A stretch of DNA of 64,000 nt from Jeotgalibacillus proteolyticus (lineage in GTDB: Bacteria; Bacillota; Bacilli; Bacillales; Jeotgalibacillaceae), in assembly GCF_002926065.1 (NCBI RefSeq), contig NZ_PREZ01000003.1, positions 312,501 through 376,500 on the forward strand. Direction: 5' to 3'. The notes beneath the pieces are model-generated. The model did not search any database and was not told the origin of the DNA. It saw nothing but the letters and a program-made list of their open reading frames with translations. Position 1 is the first letter of the stretch. Each line of letters begins with the position of its first letter. Shown here piece after piece: positions 50,870 to 59,535 of this stretch. Made by a program: the position numbers and the translations under genes.

Positions 50870-52037
50870 ACGCTTTACAGATCGTTTTGATTGGGGACTG
50901 CTGTTTATTCTAATGGGATTTTGTTTAATCAGCCTCATTGGGATCTGGTCTGCCCAGTCAATGGAACAATACGGAAATACAAATTTTGTTCTCAGGCAGG
51001 CTATCTGGTATGGGGTAGGCTTTGTGGTGATTTTAGGTGCAAGCCAAATTGAGCCTGATGTATATAAAAAAACAGCCCCCTATTTTTACGCAGTCGGTAT
51101 TCTGCTGTTAATTGGTATTGCGCTGGCACCGGAATCAATCGCGCCGTACCGGAACGGAGCAAAAAGATGGTTTGACCTGCCGTTAATCGGCACTGTCCAG
51201 CCTTCTGAATTAATGAAAACATTCTACATTCTTATGCTTGCCTACATCGTGAGCAGGCACCAGGAAAAGTTTATCATCAAAAATCTGAAGCATGACACAT
51301 GGCTTCTGGGGAAAATACTGCTGGCAGCATTTGTCCCCGTGTCGTTAATCATGAATCAGCCTGACCTGGGAACGAGCCTTGTCTTTATCGCCATAAGTGC
51401 AGGGGTAATCATCGTTTCAGGTATTTCATGGAAGCTTTTAGCGCCGGTTTTTGGACTGGCGGCAGGTGGAGGAATAACGATCCTCGGTCTGGTTGTTTAT
51501 AAACCGGAGTGGCTGGAGCAAACACTTGGCCTCCAGCAATATCAGTTTGGACGTGTGTATTCATGGCTGGACCCCCATTCCTACCAGACATCAGAAGGCT
51601 ATAATCTTCTTCAGGCAATGAGTGCAATTGGTTCGGGTGAAATGTTCGGGAGGGGCTATCAATCAGGCCAGGTTTACATCCCAGAGCAGCATACTGATTT
51701 TATCTTCAGTATATTCGGGGAAGAATTTGGGTTTATCGGTTCAAGTATTCTGGTTGCGTGGTTTATGTTTTTAATTTATCACATTATCAATGTAGCGACG
51801 ATGACGAAAAGTCCTTTCAGCACCTATTTATGTGTCGGAATTGTTGGCATGCTGACCTTTCAGGTGTTCCAAAATATCGGCATGACCATTCAGCTACTGC
51901 CGATCACCGGCCTCACGCTTCCGTTTGTCAGCTACGGGGGTAGCTCGCTATTGATCACCATGTTTTCAATCGGCTTAATTTTTTCAGTCCGCTATCATCA
52001 CAGAGATTATATGTTCGAAGGGGATTCTACTTTATAG
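50856..52037 (+). CDS. FtsW/RodA/SpoVE family glycosyltransferase (copy 2)
   Basis: 393 residues from the ATG at 50856 (AAAGGAG), which overlaps the end of copy 1. SEDS signature: GAKRWFDLPLIGTVQPSEL, EGYNLLQAMSAIGSGEMFGR, catalytic VYIPEQHTDFIFSIFGEEFG and GLTLPFVSYGGSSLL. Longer N-terminus, and an extra segment around WLDPHSYQTS, a RodA-like trait. Both copies keep the conserved Arg-Trp and Asp residues, so both are likely active. Confidence 0.93.
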   Translation: MKQSERFTDRFDWGLLFILMGFCLISLIGIWSAQSMEQYGNTNFVLRQAIWYGVGFVVILGASQIEPDVYKKTAPYFYAVGILLLIGIALAPESIAPYRNGAKRWFDLPLIGTVQPSELMKTFYILMLAYIVSRHQEKFIIKNLKHDTWLLGKILLAAFVPVSLIMNQPDLGTSLVFIAISAGVIIVSGISWKLLAPVFGLAAGGGITILGLVVYKPEWLEQTLGLQQYQFGRVYSWLDPHSYQTSEGYNLLQAMSAIGSGEMFGRGYQSGQVYIPEQHTDFIFSIFGEEFGFIGSSILVAWFMFLIYHIINVATMTKSPFSTYLCVGIVGMLTFQVFQNIGMTIQLLPITGLTLPFVSYGGSSLLITMFSIGLIFSVRYHHRDYMFEGDSTL

Positions 52038-52099
52038 ACTTAAAGTTAACTATCATTTGCTTTTTAGTAAATAAGAGTTATGACATAACAATAAGTTTA

Positions 52100-52235
52100 A
52101 AACGTGAGGTGAACGGAGCGGAAGGTGGCGACTCCTGCGGGAGGAAGCGGGAGCTTGAGCTAACTTGCGCTAGCAAGTTAGCTCAAGCCCCGCCCCGCGG
52201 AAAGCGTCCGCCTAAAGCGCAGTGAGCCGGATTTA
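52100..52235. repeat. Family B repeat, copy 1 (reverse orientation)
   Basis: Contains CTCCTGCGGGAGGAAGCGGG, a perfect 14-bp hairpin TTGAGCTAACTTGC/GCAAGTTAGCTCAA, then CCCCGCCCCGCGGAAAGCG. It matches copies 2-5 in inverted orientation. It follows the SEDS operon and runs into a terminator. Confidence 0.8.
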
Positions 52236-52272
52236 GAGGTTGAGAATCACACTTGTCTCAACCTCTTTTTCG
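52236..52272 (+). terminator. Terminator of the SEDS operon, joined to a family B repeat
   Basis: GAGGTTGAGA/TCTCAACCTC 10-bp stem, 10-nt loop, T5. The same GAGGTTGAGA hairpin follows copy 3 of the repeat at 54436-54462. Confidence 0.85.
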
Positions 52273-52324
52273 TTGGAAAAAATTATAATTTTATTACTAT
52301 TAATCTATTGATTACTATATATAC

Positions 52325-52350
52325 GTTTAACTATTACCCATAAGTGGAAA
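52325..52350 (+). promoter_or_regulatory. Candidate sigma-B promoter of the yndM-like gene
   Basis: GTTTAA, 14 bp, TGGAAA is close to the general stress consensus (GTTTAA-N12-15-GGGWAW), about 35 nt before the ATG at 52386. Confidence 0.45.
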
Positions 52351-52385
52351 CTGTATAGCATATTACCATTAAAGGAGGAGTAAGG

Positions 52386-52871
52386 ATGAATCACGGCAAG
52401 GCACTAGGAATTAAAGCGGCACTCGTTCTTCCAGTAGTCTGGATTGTGCTCTCACTTTTTAACGACGTCACTTTCCTGGACTCGACCCTCATCGGAATTG
52501 TACTCTTGATTTTGGCTTATGCAGCAGGTGATCTATTTATGCTTCCGAAGTCAGGTAATGTAGTCGCTACCCTGTCTGACTTTGTAGTCGCTTTACTGAT
52601 TATTTGGGGTGGTCTTGAGCTGCTTGGCTACAATGAAATATTCCTTGAAGCCTTTGTTGCTGCAATTATCGTGGCTGCCGGAGAGTATTTCTATCACATC
52701 TGGCTCCTTAAAAACGTCTATAATAACCCAAATCACACTACCCATTCTGGTACGCCCTCTACTGGTTCCGGCAAAGCGAGCAGCGATCCAAGCCCGGCTA
52801 GTACTACTACGGTTGATGCAAAAACAACCACTAGAAAGGCAGAACCTAAAAAAGATAAACGTGCTACCTAA
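52386..52871 (+). CDS. DUF2512 (YndM-like) membrane protein with hydrophilic tail
   Basis: 161 residues. Four transmembrane helices (~res 8-110) of the DUF2512/YndM family: KALGIKAALVLPVVWIVLSL, YAAGDLFMLPKSGNVVATLS, then AAGEYFYHIWLLKN. The last 45 residues are Ser/Thr/Pro/Lys rich and unstructured. B. subtilis yndM is a stress-associated gene. AAAGGAGGAG precedes the ATG. Function of the family is unknown. Confidence 0.87.
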   Translation: MNHGKALGIKAALVLPVVWIVLSLFNDVTFLDSTLIGIVLLILAYAAGDLFMLPKSGNVVATLSDFVVALLIIWGGLELLGYNEIFLEAFVAAIIVAAGEYFYHIWLLKNVYNNPNHTTHSGTPSTGSGKASSDPSPASTTTVDAKTTTRKAEPKKDKRAT

Positions 52872-52876
52872 TGTAT

Positions 52877-52907
52877 AATCCCCCTTCGCTGAAGGGGGAT
52901 TTCTTGC
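52877..52907 (+). terminator. Terminator of the yndM-like gene
   Basis: Perfect 11-bp AATCCCCCTTC/GAAGGGGGATT stem with a 3-nt loop, then TCTTGCTG. Confidence 0.85.
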
Positions 52908-52930
52908 TGTTCTAAGGAATGTTCAGATCG

Positions 52931-53266
52931 TTATTTATGAATATAAACGTTGGTTCCGAGTGGGACATAGGAAGAGAGCTCGACGACGTCCTTGTTTTGC
53001 ATTCGGATACAGCCCAAGGAGGCTTCTTTTCCGATGGATGAGGGGTCGCTGGTTCCGTGTATACCGTAGTGCGGCTTTGAGAGGCCAAGCCACATGTCTC
53101 CGTAGGGGCCGCCCGGGTTTTCTTCTTTGTTAACGATCATGTAATTGCCGGTCGGGGTTGGTGTGAGGTCTTTGCCGACTGCAATGGGGTATCTTTTGAT
53201 AACAACGCTGGCATCGTAGAGGGTGAGCTGTTTTTTGTTGACGGCTACATCGATCCAGAGGGTCAT
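52931..53266 (-). CDS. L,D-transpeptidase (YkuD domain)
   Basis: About 111 residues from the ATG at 53266 (an ATG at 53272 overlaps the AAGGAGAG site). Single YkuD domain: [37 protein letters not shown], the catalytic [20 protein letters not shown] (His and Cys), then VPLGTNVYI. YkuD enzymes crosslink peptidoglycan 3-3 or attach proteins. No signal peptide or LysM domain is present, in contrast to YkuD itself, so it is either spore-linked or secreted by another route. Confidence 0.92.
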   Translation of the reverse strand: MTLWIDVAVNKKQLTLYDASVVIKRYPIAVGKDLTPTPTGNYMIVNKEENPGGPYGDMWLGLSKPHYGIHGTSDPSSIGKEASLGCIRMQNKDVVELSSYVPLGTNVYIHK

Positions 53267-53342
53267 GTACATCTCTCCTTAGAAAGGGGTTTTCTTTTAC
53301 TTTATGAAGGAATTTGGGATCGAGACCTATGGGTTCTTAATG

Positions 53343-53492
53343 AGGCGTGTTGATTTCCACTTCAGGGGGACGCTTTCCGCGGGACGGGAGCTGAGCTAAC
53401 TTGCTAGCGCAAGTGGATCTCAGCCTTCCCGTTTTTTCCCGCAGGAGTCAGCCCCTTCCACTTCAATCAACTCCTGGATAAGTTATTTGTCT
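53343..53492. repeat. Family B repeat, copy 2
   Basis: GTGTTGATTTCCACTTCAGG, CGCTTTCCGCGGGACGGGAG, a hairpin with CTTGC/GCAAG arms, CAGCCTTCCCG, CCCGCAGGAGTCAGCCCCTT and CAATCAACTCCTGGATA. It shares almost the full length with copy 4. Confidence 0.85.
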
Positions 53493-53542
53493 CTTCGAAG
53501 TTTTTCACAAAAAACTGCTTTCCATATTAACTTACCTGGTTC

Positions 53543-54373
53543 TTAAAGTGGCCTGCTCCACCATTTAAAAGCAGTGGGGAAGGTTTTTCTCCAGGTGGTT
53601 TCGTGGTGCTTGCCTTCTTTGATTAAGTCAAATTTTACTTCTGACTCCTTATAGCCGCTTTTTAAGAATGATTTCTTCATTTTCTTTACATCTTTTTTTA
53701 GCCCTGCTCTATGCCACCATTTATCGGCCTCAAGTTCTCCAAGATCCATATAAATGCGGGCTGGATAAGTCTTTTGTTCTTCTCTGATTCTCTTTGCAAG
53801 CCAGCCTTTGTCCTGCCAGCACATGAGGGAAAAAGCACCTACTCTGCTGAACAGCTCGGGATAGGTAATAAAGCAGTATATAGAGATATAAGCACCAAAT
53901 GAGCTTCCGGCAATCGCCGTGTATTCACGTTCTTTTTTCGTCCGGAAATTCTGATCAATGTAAGGCTTAAGTGTTTGCGCGATGAAGGCTGCGTATGCCT
54001 TTCCTTTACCGAGAAATTGATGTTTTTTATTTTCTATCACTGTATATTCATTTCCCCGTTCCTTCCCCCCATGATCAATTGCTACAACAATGGTTTCCCA
54101 TTCACTGTTCTCCTTTGCGAGCTGCTCCATCGTTTCATCAATGCCCCACTCGCTTCCCGTTGAAGTTGCCTGATCAAAAACATTTTGGCCATCATGCATA
54201 TAGAGAACAGGGTACTGTTTGTTTCCTTTATCATAGCCAGGAGGAAGATAAATCCAGATTCTTCTTTTTACTGAAAGCTCCGGCATTGGAAATTCATCAA
54301 TGATTTTTACATTCCCTGTGATGGTGTGATCCGTTGTGGCATCTAAACATTTCTTCCAGCTCAATGCTTCCAT
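53543..54373 (-). CDS. Alpha/beta hydrolase, esterase D / IroE family
   Basis: About 276 residues from the ATG at 54373 (AGGAAGA site). RRIWIYLPPGYDKG-type start, YPVLYMHDGQNVFD, nucleophile in AIAGSSFGAYISIYC (Gly-x-Ser-x-Gly), and a C-terminal catalytic His in GKHHETTWRK. This family (putative esterase D2-like) acts on ester bonds of siderophores, formyl-glutathione or peptides. The exact substrate is unknown. No signal peptide, so cytoplasmic. Confidence 0.87.
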   Translation of the reverse strand: MEALSWKKCLDATTDHTITGNVKIIDEFPMPELSVKRRIWIYLPPGYDKGNKQYPVLYMHDGQNVFDQATSTGSEWGIDETMEQLAKENSEWETIVVAIDHGGKERGNEYTVIENKKHQFLGKGKAYAAFIAQTLKPYIDQNFRTKKEREYTAIAGSSFGAYISIYCFITYPELFSRVGAFSLMCWQDKGWLAKRIREEQKTYPARIYMDLGELEADKWWHRAGLKKDVKKMKKSFLKSGYKESEVKFDLIKEGKHHETTWRKTFPTAFKWWSRPL

Positions 54374-54424
54374 TTCATTCTTCCTCTCGTTATGTACTAT
54401 TCTAAATTTTACCATAAGCGTGCA

Positions 54425-54455
54425 TAAAAAAAAGCTGAGACAAATGTTTGTCTCA
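54425..54455 (-). terminator. Terminator of the YczE-like gene 1
   Basis: TGAGACAAA/TTTGTCTCA stem, T8 on the minus strand. It is preceded (in transcription) by a partial family B repeat. Confidence 0.85.
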
Positions 54456-54520
54456 ACCTCGTTTACCCGGTTCACTGCGCTTCAGTGGGCGCTTTCCGCG
54501 GGGCAGGGCTTGAGCCTAGC
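54456..54520. repeat. Family B repeat, copy 3 (truncated)
   Basis: GTTCACTGCGCTTCAGTGGG, CGCTTTCCGCGGGGCAGGGC and TTGAGCCTAGC are present; the distal half is missing. The end of the YczE-like coding sequence (TAG at 54516) lies in its margin. Confidence 0.7.
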
Positions 54521-55148
54521 TAATAACAGCATCCGGCTCCTGTGTTAACCGTTTCCGCATGGATGTGACGGGAGTAATAAAAAGCTGAATCATGCTTCCC
54601 ATCCCAAATGCCACCAAAATTGTTCCTAGGCCAATCGGTCCGCCAAAGAGAAAGGCCAGTATCAGAACACTGACCTCCATCATCGTTTTAGAGACAGCAA
54701 GACTTTTTCCTGTACGATACTGAATCGCCATCATTAAGCTGTCTATCGGATTACGTGCAAAGTCTGCCTGGAGATAAAAAGTGATGCCGAGTGCAATGAT
54801 AGCGACTCCCGCTGCCAGCATGGCTGCACGAACAGGCATCGCTAAAAAATCAATTCCGGCAAATGCAACAAGCAGCCAGAAGTCCATAAAAATACCGATT
54901 AAAAATATGGTCACGATCGCCAGAAAATCAGGGATCCGTTTCATTAAATAGCCGTTAAGCAGGATTAAAATAATCCCTAATATAAACACCCATGTGCCAA
55001 CTGTAAAGCCTATGGTCTCAGACAGACCGACATATAATGCATCCCAGGGTCCGACCCCAAGATCCGCTACGATCATCAGACTGATCCCAAAGGACAAAAA
55101 TAAAAGTCCTAGCAAATAAAACATTCCTATAATGAATCCATTTCTCAT
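54516..55148 (-). CDS. YczE/YyaS/YitT family membrane protein (copy 1)
   Basis: 210 residues, five to six transmembrane helices: FIIGMFYLLGLLFLSFGISL, VGPWDALYVGLSETIGFTVG, NPIDSLMMAIQYRTGKSLAV. The YczE group is linked in B. subtilis to surfactin production and membrane function, without a clear mechanism. A paralogue is at 57632-57000 with about half of residues alike by eye. Its stop codon lies in a truncated family B repeat, so the very C-terminus may have changed. Confidence 0.88.
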   Translation of the reverse strand: MRNGFIIGMFYLLGLLFLSFGISLMIVADLGVGPWDALYVGLSETIGFTVGTWVFILGIILILLNGYLMKRIPDFLAIVTIFLIGIFMDFWLLVAFAGIDFLAMPVRAAMLAAGVAIIALGITFYLQADFARNPIDSLMMAIQYRTGKSLAVSKTMMEVSVLILAFLFGGPIGLGTILVAFGMGSMIQLFITPVTSMRKRLTQEPDAVIS

Positions 55149-55250
55149 GGTGCACCTCTTCTGTTAGTAAAATCTCTCCCAGATTATCTTACCACGCAGA
55201 AGAGGTACGGACCATTATAAGTTTTTGGCAGTTTTACGTCTAATGCAGCC

Positions 55251-56324
55251 TTATTGCATTGGAAGCCAATTCACCTTCCAGACCCCTTTTTTATTTTTGG
55301 AAAGGCTAAAGCCTTGCATCTTCTCGGGATCCTCAGCTTTTATCGCAATATAAGCATTTTGCTCATCTACGATTACCTCTACTAATTCATTTTTCTTAAA
55401 GGCATGTAAGACGGGATAGCTTTCATCCTGTTTTGCCTCTTCAAAGTCTTCCAATGTTTCAAAAACCTTTCCTGCTGACTCATCATGATTATAAAGCAGG
55501 TATTGAGTCTTAAAATCTCCCTGCTCCTCTGCAAGCCAGTAAAATCTGAAAATCTGAGTTGGGGACAGCCCGGAAAGGATTGAGTCATCATACTCTTTTA
55601 TAAAGGCCTCATACACATTTTGTTCATCAGCACTTAATGTAAGCTCAAGGTCTTCATCTGTCGGAATCCAAAATGGCGTTTCACTTATGACTTCCTTTTC
55701 GGCTGACTGCTGATCAGCAAGATAGAGGAACCCATCAGTTTTCTCTTCTTGAACTGTCATCCGAAGCTCATCTACAGCGACTGAAATATCCTGACTCGTA
55801 CCTTTTTCGTCTAAAGAATAGTCTGAAATAATCCTTTTTTCATCCCCCTCACTAAAACTGAATGCTCCTTCTCCAGAAGGTGCAAGCGGCAGGCTATTTA
55901 GAGAGGATTCATTCAACTGAAAAGCCACTTCGTCCGAATGACGATCGTATGTCACTGTCCCATGAAGCACCGTCTGCTTTTGAAAAGTAAAGGCAAAATG
56001 TCCGGTGTTTCTTTCGTCCCGCTCTACTACCCTCCACCCTTTTACTGTTTCCCCTGTCTTGAGCAATGGGTATGCCTCTCCATTCCCAGAAATTCCTTCG
56101 TTTGGTGATATCCCTGGAGCATTCAGTTCGTTCAGTGCAGTAAAGCCGACAAAGAAAAGAGCTCCAAGCAGAATGGCTGTTACAATCTTTGGCGTTATAT
56201 AGTATGGTTTTTTAGGTTTTGCAGCTTGAATTTTTTGACGCACAGCGTGTTTTTCATTTTCAGTAAACCAGGATTGATCAGGCATGCCATCATTCCAATG
56301 CCGTTTAAATTTTTCCTTATCCAT
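55251..56324 (-). CDS. Anti-sigma-factor-like membrane protein
   Basis: About 357 residues from the ATG at 56324, overlapping the sigma gene by 8 bp. Short cytoplasmic N-terminus (~55 residues, FKRHWNDGMPDQSWFTENEK), one transmembrane helix (KIVTAILLGALFFVGFTALN) and a large extracytoplasmic domain containing DUF4179-like repeats of strands. The order sigma/anti-sigma and the topology argue for a membrane-bound anti-sigma. The zinc-binding HxxxCxxC anti-sigma motif is absent. Confidence 0.8.
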   Translation of the reverse strand: MDKEKFKRHWNDGMPDQSWFTENEKHAVRQKIQAAKPKKPYYITPKIVTAILLGALFFVGFTALNELNAPGISPNEGISGNGEAYPLLKTGETVKGWRVVERDERNTGHFAFTFQKQTVLHGTVTYDRHSDEVAFQLNESSLNSLPLAPSGEGAFSFSEGDEKRIISDYSLDEKGTSQDISVAVDELRMTVQEEKTDGFLYLADQQSAEKEVISETPFWIPTDEDLELTLSADEQNVYEAFIKEYDDSILSGLSPTQIFRFYWLAEEQGDFKTQYLLYNHDESAGKVFETLEDFEEAKQDESYPVLHAFKKNELVEVIVDEQNAYIAIKAEDPEKMQGFSLSKNKKGVWKVNWLPMQ

Positions 56325-56868
56325 GCTCTCCCCACCTCTCCTTCGCTTCATGACTCCGTTTGATTTTTTCCTTAGCTCGATGAAGTCTTGTCTTCACTGT
56401 TGAGACCGGTATCTTCAGCATTTCACTGATCTCAGCAAAGGTCAGATCCTGATAATAATGAAGTAGAATCACTTCACGGTATTTTACTGGAAGAGAAACC
56501 ACTCTATTCACTAAATCCTCCTGATCTGCCCTCTTTAAAAGGGTATTCTCGGGTGAATGATTGGTGGTTGTCAGCATAAATGCAAAGGGCTCCTTCACCA
56601 GCATTTTTCGATAATGCCAGCTTTTTAAATAATCCTTGGCTTTGTTTATGGCAATAGAAAATACCCATGTTTTAAAGGATGAGCGCTTCTCGAAAGTATC
56701 CCACTTCTCATACACGGTAATAAACACATCCTGTGATAAGTCGCTTGTGATATTCCAGTCCTTAACATAAGAAAAAATCAGCCTTTTAACACCGGTCCCA
56801 AATTCCTCCATTGCAAGTTCTACAGCCTCCGCACCGCTTTCGATTCCGCAAGCCTCATTTTCCGCCAA
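56317..56868 (-). CDS. ECF sigma factor
   Basis: Extracytoplasmic-function sigma-70 factor of 180-195 residues. A TTG at 56868 follows a GGGGTGAGG site; a TTG at 56910 without a site is the upstream limit. Sigma2: LSQDVFITVYEKWDTFEKRS and FKTWVFSIAINKAKDYLKSW. Sigma4: LVNRVVSLPVKYREVILLHY and FAEISEMLKIPVSTVKTRLH. It is followed by the overlapping membrane anti-sigma gene and flanked by two YczE-type genes. The regulon is unknown; the promoter in front of it was not identified. Confidence 0.9.
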   Translation of the reverse strand: MAENEACGIESGAEAVELAMEEFGTGVKRLIFSYVKDWNITSDLSQDVFITVYEKWDTFEKRSSFKTWVFSIAINKAKDYLKSWHYRKMLVKEPFAFMLTTTNHSPENTLLKRADQEDLVNRVVSLPVKYREVILLHYYQDLTFAEISEMLKIPVSTVKTRLHRAKEKIKRSHEAKERWGEHG

Positions 56869-56938
56869 GCCCTCACCCCATTTTTTCTCTTTCCTTTTAG
56901 ACGACACCAAAGATCTAATCGATTCATATTTTTATATA

Positions 56939-56970
56939 AAAAAAACCCGTTTTTATAACAAACGGGTAAA
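56939..56970 (-). terminator. Terminator of YczE-like gene 2
   Basis: ACCCGTTT/AAACGGGT with a 7-nt loop and T8 on the minus strand, between the YczE-like gene 2 and the sigma gene. Confidence 0.85.
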
Positions 56971-56999
56971 AGGCGTTTCAGTTACGAAGAATTCAGTTT

Positions 57000-57632
57000 T
57001 TATTTCGGCATTGGTGCAGCCGGTAGAATCATGCGTGACTTCATTTTTGAGGCTGGTCCGAAAAAAAGCTGGATTAATGGTCCGATGCCTAGTGCGACGA
57101 TGACGGTCCCAACACCAATCGGTCCGCCAATGACAAGAGCAACAATCAGGATCCCCACCTCAAGTACAGTTTTCGATCTTGAAAGGCTAAGCCCGGTCCG
57201 GGTATGTACAGCAATCATTAGTCCATCTATTGGATTTTGGGCAAAATTTGCCTGCAGATAAAGAGAAACACCAGCTGCAATGCTTAGAATTCCACCTCCA
57301 AGCATAAGACTTCTTGCGAGAACTCCTGAAATAAGAAAATCTCCAAAAGCGATTAAAAGCCAAAAATCTATGAGAAAACTCATGATAATAATGGTGATCG
57401 CAGCCAAAAAATCGGGTCTTTTTTTCATTAGCACGCCATTTATAACAATCAACAAAATACCAATGATGAAAATCCATGTTCCTACTGTTAAGCCAACCAG
57501 ATCTGCCAAGGCAACATAAAAGGCATCCCACGGTCCAGCTCCCAAGTCCGCTATAATCATTAGACTGATTCCAAAGGATAATATAAATAGGCCTATCAAA
57601 TAAAACAAGCCAAGTGTTACGTTCTTTTTCAC
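57000..57632 (-). CDS. YczE/YyaS/YitT family membrane protein (copy 2)
   Basis: 210 residues from a GTG at 57632 (AGAAGGTG); the longer open frame upstream to 57773 has unrelated sequence. Five to six helices: LGLFYLIGLFILSFGISLMI, GPWDAFYVALADLVGLTVGT and QNPIDGLMIAVHTRTGLSLS. Same length as the copy at 55148-54516 and clearly related. Between them lie the sigma/anti-sigma genes, suggesting duplication of the YczE gene or insertion of the regulator pair. Confidence 0.88.
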   Translation of the reverse strand: MKKNVTLGLFYLIGLFILSFGISLMIIADLGAGPWDAFYVALADLVGLTVGTWIFIIGILLIVINGVLMKKRPDFLAAITIIIMSFLIDFWLLIAFGDFLISGVLARSLMLGGGILSIAAGVSLYLQANFAQNPIDGLMIAVHTRTGLSLSRSKTVLEVGILIVALVIGGPIGVGTVIVALGIGPLIQLFFGPASKMKSRMILPAAPMPK

Positions 57633-57924
57633 CCGTGCACCTTCTTTACGTGTTGTAGACACTCTTTTTAAAAAGTATATCAAATATCTGGCAATACGAA
57701 TAGGTTGATTCATGATATCAGTGATCCTGCGCCGATGACAGATGTCACTATTTTTAGAATAGTAAAATAACATTCTTGCACCTTATAAACGGACGGTTTA
57801 CAATCGAGGGGAAAGAAAAGCCATTCTTATATATGAGAAAGCAACGATAGTTAAATTTCATATTCACTATACTAATAGACTTGTTTTTCGTTAGGAGAAC
57901 AACCATTGCCTGGAGGAATAGAAG

Positions 57925-59493
57925 ATGTCATTTCAGCATTTGATCGCACCGGAGCAGTACAATATCGCAGAGGAACTAACTCAATATTCTAATGACAACG
58001 CACGTACAGCCATACGATGGCTTGATTCAGAAGGAAGGAGACAGGAGGTTTCCTATAAAGAGCTGGTAGAAAAAGCGAACCAATATGCCAATGCTCTTGC
58101 CGAAAAAGGAATTCAAAAAGGAGATTATGTGCTCCTTATGCTGCCGCGGATTCCAGAGGCTTATATAAGCTATCTTGCCTGCCTTAAAGCAGGGATCATT
58201 GCCATCCCCTGCTCTGAAATGCTCCGTAAAAAAGACTTAATTTACCGAATGGAACATTCCGGTGCCAAGGGTGTGATCGCTTTTCATCAAACAACCTCAG
58301 AGGTGAACGCAATTGATGAAGCTTTCCCTGCCCTTGAGAATAAGCTGATTATTGGCGGGAAAGAACAAGGCTGGGAATCACTTGAAGAGCTCGCTTCTAA
58401 TCAAAGCATTGATTACGAAAACGTAAAAACAAGCCGGAATGATACCGCCATTTTATCCTATACTTCAGGAACAACCGGAAATCCAAAAGGCGTTGTACAC
58501 TCTCATGGCTGGGGATACGCCCACGTCCGCACTGCCGCAAAGGAATGGCTTGGCGTCCAGGAAGGCGATCTTGTTTGGGCAACAGCAGCTCCTGGCTGGC
58601 AAAAATGGGTTTGGAGCCCGTTTCTATCAACTGTAACTCTTGGTGCGACAGCCTTTGTTTATCATGGTGGCTTTGACGCGAACACCTACTTATCAATTCT
58701 TGAAAAAGAAAAAATCGAAGTGCTTTGCTGCACCCCAACTGAATACCGCCTAATGGCAAAATTAGATAATCTGGATTCCTATCAGCTTCCTCATCTGAAA
58801 AGTGCTGTATCAGCAGGAGAGCCGTTGAATCGTCCGGTAATGGAGGCGTTTGAAAGAGCGTTTGACATCCACCTCCGTGACGGATACGGCCAGACTGAAA
58901 ATACCCTGCTTGTCTGCAACCGACAAGGCATGACGATAAAGCCTGGCTCCATGGGTATGCCTACACCAGGCAATCCAGTTGATATTATTAATGAAAACGG
59001 TGAGCCGGTTAAAGTCGGGGAGGTGGGTGATATTGCCGTCCATAAAGATTGTCCGGCTCTATTTAAGGAATACCTGCACGACTATGAACGCACGCAGAAG
59101 GCTTTCCGGGGTGAATGGTATTTAACAGGAGATCAGGCGTCAAGAGATGAGGACGGGTATTATTGGTTTGAAGGCAGAAGCGATGATATTATTATCAGCT
59201 CAGGCTACACGATCGGACCATTCGAGGTCGAAGATGCCCTTCTCAAGCACCCTGCTGTAAAGGAATGTGCTGTTGCAGCAGCGCCTGATGAAATCAGAGG
59301 AAGCATTGTAAAAGCCTTTGTGGTTCTTCAAGATTCTGAAGGTACACAGGATGAGAAGCTCATCAAAGAGCTTCAGAATCATACAAAAAAGATGACCGCG
59401 CCTTATAAATACCCGCGTGAAATCGAATTTATCCGGGAGCTGCCTAAAACTGCCTCCGGTAAAATCCGCAGAGTGGAGTTGCGTCAGAATTAA
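57925..59493 (+). CDS. mbcS: MbcS-type acyl-CoA synthetase (copy 2)
   Basis: 522 residues, close to copy 1 over its whole length. Motifs: LSYTSGTTGNPKGVVH (P-loop), DGYGQTENT, TGDQASRDEDGYYWFEGRSD, PKTASGKIRR. TGGAGGAATAGAAG precedes the ATG. Unlike copy 1 it has no cre box upstream; an AT-rich leader and a probable own promoter drive it. The paralogues probably differ in regulation, and maybe in chain-length or branching preference. Confidence 0.9.
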   Translation: MSFQHLIAPEQYNIAEELTQYSNDNARTAIRWLDSEGRRQEVSYKELVEKANQYANALAEKGIQKGDYVLLMLPRIPEAYISYLACLKAGIIAIPCSEMLRKKDLIYRMEHSGAKGVIAFHQTTSEVNAIDEAFPALENKLIIGGKEQGWESLEELASNQSIDYENVKTSRNDTAILSYTSGTTGNPKGVVHSHGWGYAHVRTAAKEWLGVQEGDLVWATAAPGWQKWVWSPFLSTVTLGATAFVYHGGFDANTYLSILEKEKIEVLCCTPTEYRLMAKLDNLDSYQLPHLKSAVSAGEPLNRPVMEAFERAFDIHLRDGYGQTENTLLVCNRQGMTIKPGSMGMPTPGNPVDIINENGEPVKVGEVGDIAVHKDCPALFKEYLHDYERTQKAFRGEWYLTGDQASRDEDGYYWFEGRSDDIIISSGYTIGPFEVEDALLKHPAVKECAVAAAPDEIRGSIVKAFVVLQDSEGTQDEKLIKELQNHTKKMTAPYKYPREIEFIRELPKTASGKIRRVELRQN

Positions 59494-59496
59494 AAA

Positions 59497-59530
59497 AATC
59501 CCGCGTACCCAATGTGTACGCGGGTCTTTA
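59497..59530. terminator. Bidirectional terminator between mbcS copy 2 and the surface protein gene
   Basis: CCCGCGTAC/GTACGCGGG stem, 7-nt loop; T-runs on both strands (T7 on minus). Confidence 0.88.
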
Positions 59531-59535
59531 TTTAC

